DNA of 8,973 nucleotides, taken from the NCBI GenBank assembly GCA_035264765.1, contig DATFPQ010000229.1:1-8973 (forward strand). The letters are read 5' to 3'. How positions within the stretch are numbered: the first letter of the stretch is position 1; every line of letters begins with the position of its first letter. The translations under genes were made by a program, and so were the position numbers. This DNA is from DATFPQ01 sp035264765 (GTDB lineage Bacteria > Actinomycetota > Actinomycetes > Actinomycetales > Angustibacteraceae). A model generated the notes under the pieces. That model was given only the letters and a program-made list of their open reading frames with translations, did no database searches and was not told the DNA's origin. Of the stretch, positions 6,101 to 8,973 are shown piece after piece.

Positions 6101-6532
6101 GTGGGGATGGCACGCCGCGAACGCCGCGAGCTGCCGCCTGCCCCCGGCAGCGTGAGAGCCGGTCGGCACTTCGTGGGTGAGGTCCTGACGCGGTGGGGAC
6201 TGGATAGCCAGTTCGACACCGCAACGCTCCTGGCGTCCGAGGTCGCAGCCAACGCGGTCGTTCACGCGGTCACGCCCTTCATCGTGGACGTGTCCGTCAA
6301 CGTGGACCACCACGAGTTGGTCGTCGCCGTCACCGACTTCGACGCCCGGCCGATGTTGTCCCCGATCGAGAGCCTGGGCCTGAGCTCGCTGCTGGTCGAG
6401 CCGGACCTGGAGGCGGAGTCCGGCAGGGGACTGATGATGGTGGCGACGCTGGCCGACCGGTGGGGCATCGAACCCGCAGCGACAGGCAAGACCGTGTGGT
6501 TCTCCCTGTTACTCAACTCGGCTGGCCACTGA
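6101..6532 (+). CDS. RsbW-like ATP-binding protein (HATPase_c, anti-sigma factor kinase type)
   Basis: A 143-residue GHKL-fold ATPase of the RsbW/SpoIIAB type common in Actinobacteria. Such proteins phosphorylate anti-anti-sigma partners or bind sigma factors in the cytoplasm. The N box is visible as SEVAANAVVHA (E47, N51, H55). The G2 box is SGRGLMMVATLADRWG (107-122), followed by GKTVWFSL (129-136), a standard closing strand. The G1 box is degenerate: the usual DxGxG is replaced by DFDARP (79-84), a change often seen in actinobacterial relatives. I chose GTG 6101 because GGGGAGGG lies five bases upstream. In-frame ATGs at 6068 and 6077 would add 11 or 8 residues but lack a well-spaced ribosome binding site; ATG 6107 is two codons later. 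No sigma factor or STAS-domain partner is present in the window. Confidence 0.88.
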   Translation: MGMARRERRELPPAPGSVRAGRHFVGEVLTRWGLDSQFDTATLLASEVAANAVVHAVTPFIVDVSVNVDHHELVVAVTDFDARPMLSPIESLGLSSLLVEPDLEAESGRGLMMVATLADRWGIEPAATGKTVWFSLLLNSAGH

Positions 6533-6639
6533 ACACGCGGCCCTTCACTGAACTCCACGTGTCCATGAACCCTTACCTCTCGGTGGTCACTTTGGCCTGT
6601 CCGGGAAAACCCTTGCACAGCGAGACGGCGGCGTCCGCG

Positions 6640-6669
6640 TCGCACCATCGCCGTAGGACAATGGTGCGA
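6640..6669. terminator. Putative bidirectional terminator between convergent genes
   Basis: TCGCACCAT (6640-6648) pairs perfectly with ATGGTGCGA (6661-6669) over 9 bp, with a 12-base loop. It lies in the 178-base gap between the stops of the RsbW-like gene (6532) and the SHOCT gene (6711). A separate 10-bp palindrome CCGAGCTCGG sits at 6681-6690, just past the SHOCT stop. No T tract is seen on either side. Confidence 0.5.
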
Positions 6670-6710
6670 GGCGGGCGCCGCCGAGCTCGGTCGGGGCTGG
6701 ACTACCGGAT

Positions 6711-7145
6711 TCAGCTGGGGCGTACCGTCTCCCGCGCGGCCCGCGGGGCCGGGACTGTCGCACCGAGAACCTGGGCCTTCGCCCGGTCGTACTCCTCAGC
6801 GCTGATCGCCCCACGGTCGCGCAGGTCAACCAGCTTGGTGAGCTCACTGGCCATGCTGTCGGTCTTCGGTGCAGCCGCCACGTCCTGCACGTACCGCCGA
6901 AGCTCTTGCTCCTGGCGAAGCGCCCGCTGGCGGCTGCGCTCGTTCATCGACCTGCCGCGGAAGATGAGGTAGGTCAGACAACCGAGCCAGGGCACCACGA
7001 CCATGAACAAGGTCCATGCGGCCTTGGCCCAGCCAGACGTCTCCTGGTCGCTGAACAGGTCACCCAGGATCGCGATGAAGAGCCAGATCCACGCCACCAG
7101 CACCATGAACCAGAAGATAGAGACAGTCACATCCCACAGAGACAT
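6711..7145 (-). CDS. PLDc_N / SHOCT domain membrane protein
   Basis: A 144-residue protein. Two hydrophobic helices (about 8-28 and 42-62) carry the pattern of phospholipase D-nuclease N-terminal (PLDc_N) membrane anchors, with WIWLFIAILGDLF and GWAKAAWTLFMVVVPWLGCL. A charged, likely coiled-coil stretch (67-90) leads to a C-terminal SHOCT motif (99-127; LVDLRDRGAISAEEYDRAK). No PLD catalytic HKD motif is present. SHOCT modules are short oligomerisation or interaction elements at protein termini. Proteins of this build are widespread in Actinobacteria and uncharacterised; they are sometimes called cardiolipin-synthase-like only because of the anchor. An upstream ATG at 7202 would add 19 residues, but AAGGAG six bases before 7145 decides for the shorter form. 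Confidence 0.88.
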   Translation of the reverse strand: MSLWDVTVSIFWFMVLVAWIWLFIAILGDLFSDQETSGWAKAAWTLFMVVVPWLGCLTYLIFRGRSMNERSRQRALRQEQELRRYVQDVAAAPKTDSMASELTKLVDLRDRGAISAEEYDRAKAQVLGATVPAPRAARETVRPS

Positions 7146-7325
7146 ACCGGGCTCCTTCGGACAAGAGAGGTTGGCCGGCGTCTGTCGGTCGGAGAACAGC
7201 ATTCTCGCCGCACACGCGGCCGGACCTCATCCGTAGCGGGTGACGGCTTGCCGGGCCACGCTGCGGCGCGCCGATGCGGTCCCCGGTGCTGGCCGCAGCC
7301 GCCGGCTGCGCGGCAGGATGGGGTC
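7146..7325. promoter_or_regulatory. Divergent intergenic region between the SHOCT and unknown genes
   Basis: This 180-base region must hold the control sites for both neighbours. I see a short dyad GAGAA-CAGCA-TTCTC (7192-7206), 47 bases upstream of the SHOCT start. I also see a hairpin GCAGCC-GCC-GGCTGC (7295-7309) just upstream of the ATG at 7326. CAGGAT (7314-7319) ends six bases before that ATG, the position expected of a -10 box for a leaderless transcript. No clear Shine-Dalgarno sequence precedes 7326. Confidence 0.3.
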
Positions 7326-8165
7326 ATGAGCCTGCGGCCGGTCGACGAGCGCGAGGCGGTGGCCGAGCGCTACGCCGAGCACCTCACCGACACCGACCTG
7401 CTCACCTTGGCCGGCGGCCGGCGCGAGCAGGCTGCCGCTCTGCGGGCGGAGCCCAGCCTCGTGCTCGACGTCCTGGACCGTCCAGCCGTCGCTGACGCCC
7501 TGCTGTCCGCTCGTGCCGACGACCCGGAGCGCTTCACCTACGTCTCGCCGTTCCTCGTCTTCGCCGCCGCCGTGCACCGAGCGAGCGCGGCGCTGGTCGG
7601 CGCCGCGTACGTCGCGGACCGCACCGGTCCGCGAAGCCGGTTGCCGGTCTTCGACGGCCCTCAGCTGGCCGCGTTCGCCACCGCACCGCGGCACCGGCTG
7701 TTCGTGGCCGAACTGCTCGCCTCCTACGCCCGGGTTGCCTCGGGAGTGGCGTACTCCCGGACGTCCCGGGGCTGGCGGCGGCAGCGCTGGGACGAGCTTG
7801 ACCTGCCCCGCCTGGCCGCGCTGCTCGAGGCGCTGCCCGCGGCCGACCGCCCTGCGGTCTGGCGACGGCTCGGCGACGGCGCGCTGTTCCTGGCCGGCGT
7901 CTTCCCGGAGCACGTCGAGCGCGCGCTGGGGCTGGTCGAGGTGGCCCGGCTGCAGCGCGCGACCGGGCTGCGGCTGCGCACCGCCGAGGGACCAGTGACC
8001 GCAATGCTGGAAGAGCTGGCCGGGCGGGCGTACGAGCGAGTCGGCGGCGCCGTGCCCCCAGGCGTGGTGCAGGCCCCCGGGATGGCACGTCGGGTGCTCA
8101 CCCTCGTCGCAGACCGCTACCTGTTCCCGCTGGCCCCGGACTGGCTGGCCACGCCGGGGGCCTGA
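7326..8165 (+). CDS. Hypothetical protein, 279 residues, unrecognised family
   Basis: I do not recognise the family. The protein is Ala/Leu/Arg-rich and predicted almost wholly helical, without a signal peptide or a clear transmembrane segment. It is therefore probably cytoplasmic. Potentially conserved stretches are FTYVSPFLVFAAAVHRA (near residues 70-86), YSRTSRGWRRQRWDELDL and RRLGDGALFLAGVFPEHVE. The aromatic, Gly and acidic residues in the last one look like a structural or ligand-binding motif. Coding character is supported by strong GC bias at third positions, especially in the Leu, Ala and Val codons. The frame stays open upstream, but ATG 7326 is the first sensible start. Its ribosome binding site is weak, and CAGGAT six bases upstream suggests a leaderless message. 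It converges with the next gene, with six bases between the stops. Confidence 0.75.
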   Translation: MSLRPVDEREAVAERYAEHLTDTDLLTLAGGRREQAAALRAEPSLVLDVLDRPAVADALLSARADDPERFTYVSPFLVFAAAVHRASAALVGAAYVADRTGPRSRLPVFDGPQLAAFATAPRHRLFVAELLASYARVASGVAYSRTSRGWRRQRWDELDLPRLAALLEALPAADRPAVWRRLGDGALFLAGVFPEHVERALGLVEVARLQRATGLRLRTAEGPVTAMLEELAGRAYERVGGAVPPGVVQAPGMARRVLTLVADRYLFPLAPDWLATPGA

Positions 8166-8175
8166 GCAGGCTCAG
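8162..8175. terminator. Small hairpin spanning both convergent stop codons
   Basis: CTGAG (8162-8166) and CTCAG (8171-8175) pair around a 4-base loop. The arms contain the TGA of the plus-strand gene (8163-8165) and the TGA of the minus-strand gene (8172-8174 in complement). At 5 bp it is a weak terminator by itself, but the compact convergent arrangement suits shared termination. Confidence 0.35.
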
Positions 8176-8973
8176 CAGCGGATCGGCGGCGTGATGCGGC
8201 TGACGTCCGCCGCCGGAGCGGTGCCGGAACCGTGGTGCCTGACCGCCCGAGCCGTGTGCAGAGCGGCGGCGGCCAGACCAAGTGCGCCGAGCGCGGCGAC
8301 GCCGGTCCAGGTCGCTCGGGCCGCGCCGGCGGTGGCGGCGGCCAGCGGAACGGCGGCTGCGGTCAGCAGATAGCCGCCGCAGCCGAGCGCCACGGACCGG
8401 ACCCGGCGTTCCTCGGACCAGGAGGTGTGCGTGGCCAGCCAGGCCAGCGCGGGCAGCACCAGGACGCCGTGCATCAGGGCGCCGTGCGCCGGCTTCAGCG
8501 GCGCCGCGGCGGCGTAGGCGTCGGCGAGCGTGCCGCTACGGGCAGCCGTGACGCCCAAGGCGATCATTGCGGCGCCGGTGCCGAGCGCAGCGGCGAACGT
8601 GCCGACGCCGATCCGCAGGGCCAGCCCCATGCTCGGCGGTACACCGGGACGGAGCCGGGCGACCGTGGCGAGCAGCACGCCGGTCGCGGCGATCAGGACC
8701 GCACCGCCACCGGCGGCGCTGTAGGCGAGCGCCGCGTTGAGCGGGGTCGTGGTGTTGAAGTGCGAAGGCACACCGCGCCATGCCTGCACCGTGATGACCA
8801 CGACCTCCACCGTGCTCGCGGCGGCGAAGGCGCGGAGGAAGAGCCTTCGCCGGACCGAGGGGACGCCCGCGAGCGCACTGACCCACGTCACGGTGGCGAG
8901 CGTGAGTCCGAAGGACACCCCGAACGTCGTTGGTTTGCGCCATGACACCGGACCGGTCCATGGGCCGCCGACC
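8172..8973 (-). CDS. Conserved actinobacterial multi-pass membrane protein, 5' truncated
   Basis: About 266 residues are visible. The first in-frame start candidate (GTG at 8948) is probably not the true start. The frame stays open to the right edge, and its residues (GGPWTGPVSWRKPTTFG) read smoothly into the protein, so the N-terminus is likely outside the window. Numbering from that GTG, about seven hydrophobic segments lie near residues 9-29, 43-59, 72-97, 108-133, 155-174, 184-207 and 213-233. Motifs that look family-specific are QAWRGVPSHFNTTTPLNA (55-72) and LKPAHGALMHGVLVLPALAW (151-170), with His residues (H63, H155, H160) at or within the membrane. The latter could bind a metal or haem, but nothing proves it. 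I recognise the pattern as a conserved hypothetical family of Actinobacteria with no assigned function. Confidence 0.8.
   Translation of the reverse strand, partial: VGGPWTGPVSWRKPTTFGVSFGLTLATVTWVSALAGVPSVRRRLFLRAFAAASTVEVVVITVQAWRGVPSHFNTTTPLNAALAYSAAGGGAVLIAATGVLLATVARLRPGVPPSMGLALRIGVGTFAAALGTGAAMIALGVTAARSGTLADAYAAAAPLKPAHGALMHGVLVLPALAWLATHTSWSEERRVRSVALGCGGYLLTAAAVPLAAATAGAARATWTGVAALGALGLAAAALHTARAVRHHGSGTAPAADVSRITPPIRC

Noticed and set aside
5345..6313. Long minus-strand frames across the LapA and RsbW-like genes
   Set aside because: The real plus-strand genes have ribosome binding sites, clear families and hairpins at their ends. The minus frames give basic, low-information proteins. 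The stretch PPVIAFKLPAEDPVPEYV near 5455-5515 looks protein-like but is short and isolated.
7191..7206. LexA/SOS-box-like sequence near GAACAGCATTC
   Set aside because: The actinobacterial box needs GAACNNNNGTTC. Here the right half is TTCTC at the wrong spacing, so only a weak dyad remains.
6906..7325. N-terminal extension of the unknown plus-strand protein
   Set aside because: It would overlap the SHOCT gene on the opposite strand and is His/Arg/Pro-rich, unlike the rest of the protein.

Overview
The window reads as chromosomal DNA of a high-GC actinobacterium. G and C dominate third codon positions, GTG starts occur beside ATG, Shine-Dalgarno sites are of the GGAGG type, and the gene families are typical of free-living Actinobacteria: a MalT/LAL-type LuxR regulator, an RsbW-like ATPase, DUF7144, LapA/DUF1049 and SHOCT proteins. 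Genus cannot be fixed from the sequence. I see no transposase, integrase, CRISPR array, tRNA, rRNA or attachment site.

Layout. The left edge (3-506, +) is the C-terminal part of a LuxR-family regulator, closed by a tandem-repeat hairpin. Three genes follow on the minus strand, read right to left: a K+ channel (4873-4310), an AI-2E/PerM-family permease (4197-2947) and a membrane protein fusing a four-helix 'phage holin 4' domain to an alkaline-phosphatase-superfamily phosphodiesterase (2789-576). A 146-base divergent region separates these from a plus-strand set of a DUF7144 membrane protein (5020-5451), a LapA-domain protein (5640-5933) and an RsbW-type ATP-binding protein (6101-6532). A SHOCT/PLDc_N protein lies on the minus strand (7145-6711). 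It is divergent from an unrecognised 279-residue soluble protein (7326-8165, +), which converges on a seven-helix membrane protein that runs off the right edge (8973-8172, -).

How the genes may work together. Seven of the nine genes encode membrane proteins or a serine-kinase/anti-sigma-like ATPase, and none belongs to a recognisable metabolic pathway. My inference is an envelope or osmotic stress neighbourhood: ion channel, permease, membrane-tethered phosphodiesterase, small envelope proteins and a switch kinase without an adjacent sigma factor or antagonist. Several gene ends carry GC-rich hairpins, so most genes are probably separate transcription units rather than one operon. The most distinctive items are the holin-phosphodiesterase fusion, with a complete set of predicted metal ligands and a probably cytoplasmic catalytic domain, and a hairpin that could mask the ribosome binding site of the K+ channel.
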